DNA from: Ardenticatenaceae bacterium
Lineage (GTDB): Bacteria > Chloroflexota > Anaerolineae > Promineifilales > Promineifilaceae
DNA: 64,000 nt
Reading direction: 5' to 3'
Assembly (NCBI GenBank): GCA_020634315.1
Contig: JACKBV010000018.1
Location: forward strand, 1 to 64,000
The notes beneath the pieces are model-generated. The model worked only from the letters and a program-made list of their open reading frames with translations, was not told where the DNA came from and did not search any database. Shown here piece after piece: positions 56,647 to 64,000 of this stretch (position 1 is the stretch's first letter; every line of letters begins with the position of its first letter). The translations under genes were made by a program, and so were the position numbers.

Positions 56647-57180
56647 TCACCTTAAGTAATCCGGCCACAAACCGACCCAGTCTACTTCTGTCCCTTCGTG
56701 TGTGTTTAAGCGTTCGTACAGTTCGCCCGCGTGGTGTTGAATGTGGCGGATATTGTAAAACTGCAACTCTAGTTTGTTAAATGGGAGCCAGGAAAAGCCG
56801 GATTCGCCGTGCATATCCAGTTTATCGACTATTGACAGCACAACTTGCTGCACGAGGGCCAGGTATTCGAGAACTTCAGCCGGGGTATAGGGGGTGTTAA
56901 CGGCCGTTTCCTTATCCCCCCACGTCGATAGAGAACTGGCCGCCTTCTTATGCTTTTCCCAGGGCACGAAATCCGCCTCTGTCGGCTGCAAATAAAGATG
57001 GACATAAAAAAGAGCATGATACGCCACATGCCAAAAACGGTTTTCATAAGCCGCGTCATCCCACATCTCCGCCGGGCATTGCGTAACAGCCTGCTTCAAC
57101 ATTTCCAGCGCAGCCAAATATTGCGACTTAATCACCTCATTTAGATTCAACTGCGATTTAAGCACCTCAGTCAGGTTCAT
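56647..57180 (-). CDS. DinB family protein
   Basis: The 177-residue four-helix protein has the DinB/YfiT metal-binding histidines: one in RFWHVAYHALFYVH and a pair in YNIRHIQHHAGEL. Members are metal-dependent thiol transferases or hydrolases of unknown substrate. A short internal repeat (KSQLNLNEVIKSQ) occurs at the N-terminus. It stands 22 bases upstream of no partner; the HMG-CoA lyase gene precedes it on the same strand. Confidence 0.85.
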   Translation of the reverse strand: MNLTEVLKSQLNLNEVIKSQYLAALEMLKQAVTQCPAEMWDDAAYENRFWHVAYHALFYVHLYLQPTEADFVPWEKHKKAASSLSTWGDKETAVNTPYTPAEVLEYLALVQQVVLSIVDKLDMHGESGFSWLPFNKLELQFYNIRHIQHHAGELYERLNTHEGTEVDWVGLWPDYLR

Positions 57181-57202
57181 GTGTCATTTCTCCCAAAAAC
57201 AA

Positions 57203-58135
57203 TTATGTGTCAAATGTCAGGTTTGGTTTGGTTGCACAAACACTTTCCCACCAGGCGCGAATACGCCCGCCAACAGGTCGTGTCACCCACGTTTCCATTT
57301 CATGCACAATATCCCACAGCTGGTTGAAATCCACGCCCGTGCCGATACCCATCTTGTAGCAGAGGTGAACCAGGTCTTCGGTTGCCAGATTCCCTGCGGC
57401 TCCTGGAGCAAAGGGACAGCCGCCTAATCCGCCAATACTGCTGTCAAAAATGCGCACGCCTGCTTGCAATGCGGTCGTTGCATTTGCCAGGCCAATGGCT
57501 TGTGTGTCGTGTAAATGCACTGCCAAACGATTCATACCAAGCCGTTTGCCTAACTCTTCCATCAGGCTGCCCACTTCCAATGGATGGGCATGACCGATGG
57601 TGTCGGCCACGGCTAATTCATCAATGCCCAATTCCCAGATGCGTTCAGCCAGGGAAACTGTGCGCCAGGGATTAATGGGGCCTTCAAACGGGCAAACCCA
57701 GGCTGTCATCAAATAGACGCGTGTCCAAACACCGTCTCGCCGGGCTTGCGCCACCAGATCGCGTGTGATTTCCAGGGCACGCGCCGGGGACATGCGTGTG
57801 TTTTCCTGGCTGAACGTTTCGCTGACAGCCACGCCAAAAGCCATTGAGTTGCACCCATTGGCGATGGCGCGGTCATACCCACGCTGATTAAAGACGAGGC
57901 CAATGAACTGCGTATCACTGTCATGATGGGTTTGGGCGGCGTAAGCCATCATCGCATCGGCATCAGCCATTTGTGGCACATATTTGGGGTGGACAAAACT
58001 GGTCAGTTCGATGTGTTTGAGACCGGCCTGTACCAGTCCATCAACAAGCCATTTTTTTTGTGGGGTAGCGATGGGTGTCTGTTCGTTTTGCAATCCGTCG
58101 CGGGGGCCGACTTCATAGATTTTGATGTAATCCAT
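57203..58135 (-). CDS. mvaB: Hydroxymethylglutaryl-CoA lyase
   Basis: The 310-residue TIM-barrel enzyme splits HMG-CoA into acetyl-CoA and acetoacetate in leucine degradation. Motifs are YEVGPRDGLQNE, ELTSFVHPKYVPQMADA, VHLHDTQAIGLANA and the catalytic Cys loop SIGGLGGCPFAPGAAGNLATEDLV. I chose the ATG at 58135, which starts directly with the family N-terminus; the ORF extends 8 codons to a TTG. No other leucine-degradation gene is adjacent. Confidence 0.93.
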   Translation of the reverse strand: MDYIKIYEVGPRDGLQNEQTPIATPQKKWLVDGLVQAGLKHIELTSFVHPKYVPQMADADAMMAYAAQTHHDSDTQFIGLVFNQRGYDRAIANGCNSMAFGVAVSETFSQENTRMSPARALEITRDLVAQARRDGVWTRVYLMTAWVCPFEGPINPWRTVSLAERIWELGIDELAVADTIGHAHPLEVGSLMEELGKRLGMNRLAVHLHDTQAIGLANATTALQAGVRIFDSSIGGLGGCPFAPGAAGNLATEDLVHLCYKMGIGTGVDFNQLWDIVHEMETWVTRPVGGRIRAWWESVCATKPNLTFDT

Positions 58136-58294
58136 AGGATTGACGATAACAACAAACAATTGGCGCTTCAGGCTAACTGTTTGCCGCTACTGCATAGACC
58201 TGACGCTGGATAAATGAACAGTAGGAAATCGTATTGGTTCTTGCTAATCAGTATACAGCTATCGGCAAGAGATGTCTTTGCAAAGCATGGTTGC

Positions 58295-58669
58295 TTATTG
58301 CGCACGCCATGCGGTTAGAAAAATGAGTGCCCAGCCGCTTAAGAAGGCGAAGCCGCCCAAAGGCGTGATTGCCCCCAGCCAGCGGGCACGGGTGAAGACG
58401 AGCAGATAAAGGCTGCCGGAAAAGAGTAAGATGCCGATGAAGAAGAGATAGCCAGCCCAGGTTGGTAAGGAGCCGGGCCATTTGGACGCCGCCCAGGCCG
58501 CGATGAAAAGGGCCAGGGCATGGTAGATGTGATAGCGAACGGCCGTTGCAAAGGTGTCGGCTAAATCATGCTGTGCCAGGTAACTGCTCAGCCCATGTGC
58601 GCCAAATGCGCCTGCGCCAACCCCCAAGAACATCATTGCCGAACCGAGCATGAAGAATAATCTGTCCAT
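58295..58669 (-). CDS. DUF423 membrane protein
   Basis: The 124-residue protein with four membrane helices matches DUF423 (YgdD-like): GAGAFGAHGLSSYL, TAVRYHIYHALALFI, GILLFSGSLYLL and TPLGGFAFLSGW. The function of the family is unknown. It lies 9 bases after the EAD-ATPase gene and is probably co-transcribed with it. Confidence 0.93.
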   Translation of the reverse strand: MDRLFFMLGSAMMFLGVGAGAFGAHGLSSYLAQHDLADTFATAVRYHIYHALALFIAAWAASKWPGSLPTWAGYLFFIGILLFSGSLYLLVFTRARWLGAITPLGGFAFLSGWALIFLTAWRAQ

Positions 58670-58678
58670 AAAAACCTT

Positions 58679-60139
58679 TTAACTATTTCTCTGTTGCAGC
58701 CAGGCGGCAAACGCCTCGCTGAAAAATTGATAATGGTCGCCAATTTCTACCAGAATGCCGTGCTGGGCGAGAAGGCGGTATTGGCGTGAAATGACCAATG
58801 GCGCATTCGCTTGCAATGGCTGCGCCAAAATGCTGCGCTGTAATGGTGTGAGATGTTCCCACAAAATGTGCCAATAGGGCACGGCCGTTTCTTGGAAAGC
58901 GGTGCGTGTTTCGGCTGTAATACCCTGTTGCTGCCACAAATTGGGGAAAAGATAGTAAGCGCCTAACTGTAAATAGTGGGGATGGCGACCACAAAGGTCA
59001 ATCAGGTCTGCCGTTGTTTCTGGGGAGATGTTGACGCCCTGCCGCAGGGCTGGCTTTTGCACCAATTCGCGTGCTTCTAGCTCTGGCAGCAGGTCTAGCT
59101 CTACCTGGGTGAAAATGCTGGTCAGCCCAGAGTGAAAGCCTCTGGCTTTCATCACATCGGCGAGCGGGCGGCTGGCCGTGACGACGAAGGCAAGCCGTCC
59201 GGCATTGCCAAGCGTCAATGCCGCTTCCAGCAAATCGTCGTTGACAAGAGACGGCCGTTCCAGTAACACCTCAAAATCATCAAAGCATATAACGGGGCGA
59301 TAGCCGCTTTGCCCCAAAAGGCGCACCTGGCGCACAAAGCTATCAAGGCTGTCTATGATGGGGAACCGCTGCTGCCCCATGCCCTCATACCATTTTTGCA
59401 GTATCGCATTCAGTAGATCGATTACTTTGGTGAACGGGTTTGTCTTGAGCGGGATGTAGGCAAACAGGAAGCGCCAGGCGGCGTCAAATGGCTCATGATG
59501 GCTTATGTAATAGAGCAGGGATGATTTGCCCATCTTGGGGAAGCCGACGATGGTGCTGCTGCCCATGTTTTGCAGGCGGGCGCGTAGTTGGCGGCGTGCT
59601 GTGGAACGGCCGTAAAATTCCTCTGCGTCCGTCACGAAATCTTCCACATGATAGGGGTTGCGCACGCCGGGCGGTGTGGGCATGGCTGGGACTGGTTTGA
59701 TGGGCGTGGGCAAGGGCGGGTGTTTTTCAGAATCCCATTTAGCCGTTGGCGATTCCAAAACAGGCTTTAAGCTGCGCTGCGTGGTGCTGTCGCCGCGGAT
59801 GACCGGCAAATCGTCATGAAAATCGCGCAGCTGCTCTAAATTGGCGGTGATTTGCGCCGGTGTGGTTGGCCCCAGGCCAGCGCTAACTTGATCCAGCCAG
59901 CTCAACCGATCTTTGCTTTCATATTTGCCAGCCAGATACGGCCGTATCCGGATCAGCTCGCTCACCAATTCTGGCAGGCGATTTTCGCCATCCATCATAA
60001 GCAGCAAACGCTGAGCTTTATCATGCAGGTTGTAACCGGGCAATTCTGCGTAATTGACCCCCAACCGCCCACAAAATGTGCGCAAATCTGATTCCACCAA
60101 ATTTTGTGTCAGGTCTTCCAATAACTGCGCCTGATCCAT
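58679..60139 (-). CDS. STAND-type ATPase with N-terminal effector-associated (death-like) domain
   Basis: Residues 1-68 match the effector-associated domain pattern (LVESDLRTFCGRLGVNYAEL, then KAQRLLLMM and LPELVSELIRIRP), a helical death-like adaptor module. A Pro-rich linker (about 130-160) leads to a P-loop ATPase with Walker A GFPKMGKS (199-206) and Walker B VICFDDFE, a sensor-like VVTASRPL and a C-terminal winged-helix region (about 400-487). EAD-ATPases are known from bacterial conflict or signalling systems, where a second EAD protein carries the effector. No such partner is adjacent, so the partner must be elsewhere. I chose the ATG at 60139 over an upstream GTG. Confidence 0.8.
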   Translation of the reverse strand: MDQAQLLEDLTQNLVESDLRTFCGRLGVNYAELPGYNLHDKAQRLLLMMDGENRLPELVSELIRIRPYLAGKYESKDRLSWLDQVSAGLGPTTPAQITANLEQLRDFHDDLPVIRGDSTTQRSLKPVLESPTAKWDSEKHPPLPTPIKPVPAMPTPPGVRNPYHVEDFVTDAEEFYGRSTARRQLRARLQNMGSSTIVGFPKMGKSSLLYYISHHEPFDAAWRFLFAYIPLKTNPFTKVIDLLNAILQKWYEGMGQQRFPIIDSLDSFVRQVRLLGQSGYRPVICFDDFEVLLERPSLVNDDLLEAALTLGNAGRLAFVVTASRPLADVMKARGFHSGLTSIFTQVELDLLPELEARELVQKPALRQGVNISPETTADLIDLCGRHPHYLQLGAYYLFPNLWQQQGITAETRTAFQETAVPYWHILWEHLTPLQRSILAQPLQANAPLVISRQYRLLAQHGILVEIGDHYQFFSEAFAAWLQQRNS

Positions 60140-60216
60140 GTTTTTCACTATCCGTCAGGTTCGGTATACCCATCCAAAAAGGGATACCGGGAATGGCTCT
60201 AGGAGGAAATTTAATC

Positions 60217-60228
60217 ATGCAAGTATAG
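60217..60228 (+). other. Three-codon mini-ORF behind a strong ribosome site
   Basis: AGGAGG at 60201-60206 precedes ATG-CAA-GTA-TAG with about 10-base spacing. It lies in the leader of the HAD gene, 168 bases upstream. A regulatory minigene is possible, but chance is likely. Confidence 0.25.
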
Positions 60229-60395
60229 CCGGGTGTACGGCAGCGGTGCAAGCTTGCTCATGACTCTTTGTGCATGTTTCACGATGGCTGCGGCACTTTT
60301 TATAACGGAATGGCGCGTGCATCAGCAGGCAATTGTGATATGTTTGATGGTTGACGCTCATCGAGCGTTAATCTCTGGAAATAAGGTAGATATGG

Positions 60396-61049
60396 ATGTC
60401 AATGGACATTGTCGCTTCTGACCTGGAAGGCACTTTATCCGCCGGGCAAACCTGGCGCGGTATGCGTACGTATCTGGAAGCACACGGCCAGGCAGATGCT
60501 TTTCGCCGATTTTTTCGGCGTCGTTTACCGGCGTTGGTTTTGTATAGATTGCATTTAGTTGATGACCGTGCTTTTAAGGAACGGTGGATTTTAGATGTGC
60601 TGCGCCTGTTTACCGGCTATACGCCGACGGCGTTTGCTGATGTTGCCCAATGGGTTGTGGAGAGTGAGTTGTGGCCGCAGCGCCGTCAGGCTGTGGTGGC
60701 GGAATTGGAGCAGCATCGTGAAAACGGCCGTCGCGTCCTGGTCATCTCTGGCCTGTTTCAGCCGATGTTGGATGTGTTCACCGGCCGCCTGGGTGTTGAG
60801 GGGATTGGCACGCCGCTTTTGTTTGCAAACGGCCGTTTCACGGGCCAGATTGCCGCTCCCTTCAATGTTGGCGATTACAAAGTGGCACAGTTGCAGCAGC
60901 ATATGGGCAGCAATCCCCTTGTCGCCGCTTACGGCGATACAGAGGGCGACATTCCTATGCTGCGCCTGAGCCAGGAAGCGGTTGCCGTTCACCCAGATCG
61001 AACACTGCGGCGCGAAGCTGCCGCGTGCGGCTGGCGTATTCTTGAATAA
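60396..61049 (+). CDS. HAD-superfamily phosphatase (HAD-IB, SerB-like)
   Basis: The 217-residue protein has HAD motif I as DLEGTLS (nucleophile Asp; the second acidic residue is Glu instead of Asp), motif II in VLVISGLFQPML, Lys in DYKVAQL and motif III YGDTEGDIPML. A helical cap fits the phosphoserine phosphatase-like IB subgroup. The substrate is unknown. TAAGG lies about 9 bases before the ATG. Confidence 0.85.
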   Translation: MSMDIVASDLEGTLSAGQTWRGMRTYLEAHGQADAFRRFFRRRLPALVLYRLHLVDDRAFKERWILDVLRLFTGYTPTAFADVAQWVVESELWPQRRQAVVAELEQHRENGRRVLVISGLFQPMLDVFTGRLGVEGIGTPLLFANGRFTGQIAAPFNVGDYKVAQLQQHMGSNPLVAAYGDTEGDIPMLRLSQEAVAVHPDRTLRREAAACGWRILE

Positions 61050-61216
61050 GTGCGGGACTTTGGAATTTTAGGAAGCCGGATTGGGGGATAAATGAGGAGC
61101 ATGATCTGGTTATTCTCGAACCCTGGCTGTTTTCAATAAAAACCAACTCCCGAAGCGTATCGTTATGATGTTTACTTCATGGAAATCACTTCCGTGAGGT
61201 TGTTTTTGAGGCAAAA

Positions 61217-63100
61217 ATGAGTGGAGAAACCTGGTTTGTTTTAGCTGTTCTTGTTATCGCTATTATCCTTTTTGTTACGGAATGGCTGCGTGTGGATGTG
61301 GTTGCATTGGGGGTGGTTGTTGCTCTCATGCTCAGTGGCGTTTTGTCTACCGGGGAGGCATTGGCTGGCTTCTCGAATACGGCCGTTCTCACCATAGCGT
61401 CCCTTTTCATCGTTGGCGGCGCTGTGCTGCAAACCGGATTAGCGGGGATGATTGGGCGGCGCATTCTGCAAATCGCCGGAACCGGCGAGCTGCGCCTGAT
61501 CATCGTTCTCATGGCGGCCGTTGCCCTGCTTTCCAGCTTCATGAGCGATACGGGCACAGTTGCCGTGCTGCTGCCCGCCGTCATCATCCTCGCCCACAGC
61601 GCCAAAATCGCCCCCTCAAAGCTGCTGATTCCCCTTGCTTTTGGCTCATTGCTGGGCGGGGCTACCACCCTCATCGGTACGCCGCCCAACATCATTGTCA
61701 GCGATTTGCTGCTGGAACAGGGGCTGACGCCTTTTTCCTTCTTTAGCTACACGCCGATGGGCATCGTTCTCATCCTCCTCGGCATTTTGTACATGATGTT
61801 TGTCGGGCAGCGCTGGCTGCCGGATCGCCGCACGGTCATTGATAGCCAGCCGGTTGCCACGCCAGAAGAGTTGGTGAAGCTGTATCAACTGCCCGACAAT
61901 CTCTTTCGGCTGCGTGTGCGCCGCGAGTCGGCGTTGGTCGGCAAGACGCTGGCTGTTGCCGGTTTGCGGCAGGAGTTTGGCATTTCGGTGATTGATATTC
62001 AGCGACGGGAGGTGCCGCGTGCCGGGTTGGAATTGGTGTGGGGCAGACGGCGGGAAGAGGAACGGCCGTTACCCACCCGCACTTCCATCCAACCAACGCC
62101 CGACACAACCATCGAACTCGACGATTTGCTCATTGTGCAAGGCACAGACCAGCAAATCACGCAAATGTCCACCCGTTGGAACCTGGCCGTGCAACCGGCA
62201 CAAGGCAGCAGTGACGCCAATTCCCTGCTCAATGAAGAAGTGGGCATTGCCGAAGTTCTCATTCCGCCGCGTTCCAGCCTGATTGGCAAAACCATTGTCG
62301 AAGCCCAATTTGGCGCACTTTATAAATTATCTGTGCTGGGGATTAGCGGCCCAACCGCCCGGCACGACATGAACGTCAAAACCGCGCAGCTCCATTTTGG
62401 TGATATTTTGTTGGTGCAAGGCCCCTGGAAAAACATCCTGCAATTGAAAAAGCAGCGGCGTGATTTCGTTGTCATGGGGCAGCCGGAAGCGATGATTGGC
62501 GCACCAAACCGGCAAAAGGCGTTGGTTGCTTTGCTTATCTTGCTGGGAATGGTTGCCATTCTCATTCTTGATTTGATGCCTACCGCGCAAGCCGGTATGT
62601 TGGCGGCGCTGCTGATGGTGCTCACTGGTTGTCTGAGCATGGACGAGGCGTATCAGGCGATTGATTGGAAAAGCATTGTGCTGGTTGCCGGGATGCTGCC
62701 GATGAGTACGGCCTTGGAGAAGACGGGGCTGGTTGATATTGCCGCGCAGGGGTTGGTGAATGCGTTGGGTGATATTGGCCCGTTGGCGGTGTTGGCCGGG
62801 TTGTTTTTGCTCACCTCTTTGTTTACTCAGGTGCTGAGTAACACGGCGACGACGGTTGTCATTGCGCCTATTGCTTTGGCTTCGGCGACCAATCTTGGTG
62901 TTGCGCCTTATGCCTTTTTGATGGCGGTGGCGATTGCGGCTTCGATGGCGTTTGCCACGCCGGTGGCTTCGCCGGTGAATACGCTGGTGATGGGTGCTGG
63001 TAATTATCGCTTTGGTGATTACATTAAAGTGGGTGTTCCTATGATTTTGATCACTTTGCTGGCCTCAGTTATTATTTTGCCACTGCTTTTTCCGTTTTAG
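61217..63100 (+). CDS. SLC13/DASS-type anion transporter with two TrkA-C domains
   Basis: The 627-residue membrane protein has two transport halves separated by a soluble insert. The first half has SDTGTVAVLLPAVIIL and the signature GGATTLIGTPPNIIVSDL; the second has LFTQVLSNTATTVVIAPIAL and the closing FATPVASPVNTLVMGAGNY. The insert (about 205-420) contains two TrkA-C/RCK_C-like domains (FRLRVRRESALVGKTLAVAGLR and VLIPPRSSLIGKTIVEAQF), suggesting gating by a small ligand. It would import sulfate, phosphate or dicarboxylates with sodium. Confidence 0.88.
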   Translation: MSGETWFVLAVLVIAIILFVTEWLRVDVVALGVVVALMLSGVLSTGEALAGFSNTAVLTIASLFIVGGAVLQTGLAGMIGRRILQIAGTGELRLIIVLMAAVALLSSFMSDTGTVAVLLPAVIILAHSAKIAPSKLLIPLAFGSLLGGATTLIGTPPNIIVSDLLLEQGLTPFSFFSYTPMGIVLILLGILYMMFVGQRWLPDRRTVIDSQPVATPEELVKLYQLPDNLFRLRVRRESALVGKTLAVAGLRQEFGISVIDIQRREVPRAGLELVWGRRREEERPLPTRTSIQPTPDTTIELDDLLIVQGTDQQITQMSTRWNLAVQPAQGSSDANSLLNEEVGIAEVLIPPRSSLIGKTIVEAQFGALYKLSVLGISGPTARHDMNVKTAQLHFGDILLVQGPWKNILQLKKQRRDFVVMGQPEAMIGAPNRQKALVALLILLGMVAILILDLMPTAQAGMLAALLMVLTGCLSMDEAYQAIDWKSIVLVAGMLPMSTALEKTGLVDIAAQGLVNALGDIGPLAVLAGLFLLTSLFTQVLSNTATTVVIAPIALASATNLGVAPYAFLMAVAIAASMAFATPVASPVNTLVMGAGNYRFGDYIKVGVPMILITLLASVIILPLLFPF

Positions 63101-63130
63101 GTAGTGAGTTGAAGATAGAGAATGAGGTGA

Positions 63131-64000
63131 ATGATGCAGGGAAACGGCCGTAAACATGAATTCCAACTTGAGGGGCATAAAATCGTTGCCCTTGCCTACA
63201 ATACCCACAAAACACAAACGCCGGTAATTTTCATTCACGGCATTACCAGCTCCGTTAATAGTTGGGAGATTGGGCAAATTCCGCTGTTGGCCGATTATCC
63301 CTGGTACTCGTTAAGCTTGCCGGGCCATTATCCTGCGGCCTTTCCGCAAGATTTCCAGGCGGCGACATTGACGGCAGAGTTGATTACGCGTCTTTTGCTT
63401 GAGGCCATCCGCAGTTTGACGGGCGGACAGCCGGCGATTCTCATTGGGCATTCGACGGGTGGTTTTGCCGTATTGGCTGTGGCTGCGCAGGCGCCAGAAT
63501 TGGTCAAAGGTGTGTGCAGCATATCGGGCTTTGCGCATGGGCGCTGGACAGGGGTGTTGGGATTGTTGCAATCGTTGGCGCGTAGTGGGGGCGCGGGGCA
63601 GGCGCTGTTCCGCTTTAACTTTGCCATGTTGGCCCGCAGCGAATGGTATTATCGCCGCGCGTTGGGCATGTATGCTTATGATCGACCGGCTGTTTATCAA
63701 CATCCGTCGCTGGAGCCTTATTTGGCGTTGAATTACCCTGATACGAAGCAGTTAGATGCGCTGGCTATGCAGCATTGGTTCCAGCGAATGCCGGATGTGG
63801 ATATTACTGCCTGGCTGCCACAAATTACTGCGCCGACGCTGACGATGTTTGGCGATCATGACCCGATTGTGCCCCCGGCGCAGGGCCATCTGATTGCGGA
63901 GCGGGTTGCTGGCAGTGAGAAGCAGGTTTTGGCTGGTGTCGGCCATTTGCTGACTTCGGAACGAACGGCCGTTTATTATGCGGTGATGACAGATTGGCTC
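63131..64000 (+). CDS. Alpha/beta hydrolase, cut by the window end
   Basis: The reading frame is open from the ATG at 63131 to the last base (290 codons), so the C-terminus lies outside. The fold shows the oxyanion region VIFIHGITSSVNSW, nucleophile elbow GHSTGG (Ser), an acid in MFGDHDPIVPP and the probable catalytic His in VGHLL. It is a general esterase/lipase-like hydrolase of unknown substrate. A second ATG three bases on has GAGG 6 bases upstream and may be the true start. It lies 31 bases after the transporter gene and may be co-transcribed. Confidence 0.85.
   Translation, partial: MMQGNGRKHEFQLEGHKIVALAYNTHKTQTPVIFIHGITSSVNSWEIGQIPLLADYPWYSLSLPGHYPAAFPQDFQAATLTAELITRLLLEAIRSLTGGQPAILIGHSTGGFAVLAVAAQAPELVKGVCSISGFAHGRWTGVLGLLQSLARSGGAGQALFRFNFAMLARSEWYYRRALGMYAYDRPAVYQHPSLEPYLALNYPDTKQLDALAMQHWFQRMPDVDITAWLPQITAPTLTMFGDHDPIVPPAQGHLIAERVAGSEKQVLAGVGHLLTSERTAVYYAVMTDWL

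Overview
This window is a dense, moderately GC-rich bacterial chromosome segment with about 49 protein genes on both strands. No rRNA, tRNA, CRISPR array or insertion sequence was recognised. The gene complement suggests a filamentous or sediment-type Chloroflexota bacterium (Anaerolineae-like): CUT2 sugar ABC transporters, many two-component proteins, lipobox lipoproteins, Pro/Thr-rich linkers before C-terminal membrane anchors, VKOR/DsbA oxidative folding and a DUF790/Bax1 protein. That placement is inference from gene content, not from a marker gene.

Layout. 0.5-8.4 kb: a large GAF/PAS histidine kinase, a MoaA-like radical SAM protein, a beta-helix lipoprotein and a DUF790 nuclease-like protein. 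8.5-19 kb: a five-gene CUT2 sugar-transport operon (a tandemly duplicated ChvE-like binding protein, MmsA ATPase, MmsB permease, then XylF-like and XylH-like proteins). Divergent from it is a pair encoding a REC-HTH-REC regulator and a histidine kinase fused to a degenerate sugar-type ABC ATPase domain. 19.1-21.5 kb: pyrC-pyrB behind a leader with promoter, leader ORF and terminator. 21.5-26.7 kb: a GbsR-type regulator with its own operator, a Rossmann protein, a NarL-type kinase/regulator pair and a glycosyltransferase. 26.7-35.3 kb: a secreted unknown, a J-domain protein, two methyltransferases, a hydrolase lipoprotein, YccF, a PhoB/PhoR-like pair and a pseudo-receiver. 35.4-41.7 kb: a dihydroorotate dehydrogenase-like protein, DsbA-VKOR, a CBS protein, alanine dehydrogenase-like and CoA-transferase genes, and a 21-bp repeat array beside a small coiled-coil gene. 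41.8-64 kb: a heterodimeric ABC exporter, a CDF transporter, a GH3-like anchored protein, two S41 proteases, smpB, a C39/SH3 protein, an amine-oxidase-like/cytochrome c fusion, DinB, HMG-CoA lyase, DUF423, an EAD-STAND ATPase, a HAD phosphatase, a DASS transporter and a truncated alpha/beta hydrolase.

Three signals stand out. First, the palindrome ACGGCCGT (extended GGAAACGGCCGTTTCC) occurs about 85 times by hand count where about one is expected; it lies mostly inside genes in all frames, a HIP1-like dispersed palindrome. Second, the ABC-domain/histidine-kinase fusion beside a CUT2 operon that has two permeases but one ATPase suggests a transporter-docked sensor. Third, the in-register array of eleven 21-bp units at 41087-41317 has inverted-repeat arms conserved and loops variable. 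The pyr leader attenuator and the EAD-ATPase are further well-supported points of interest.
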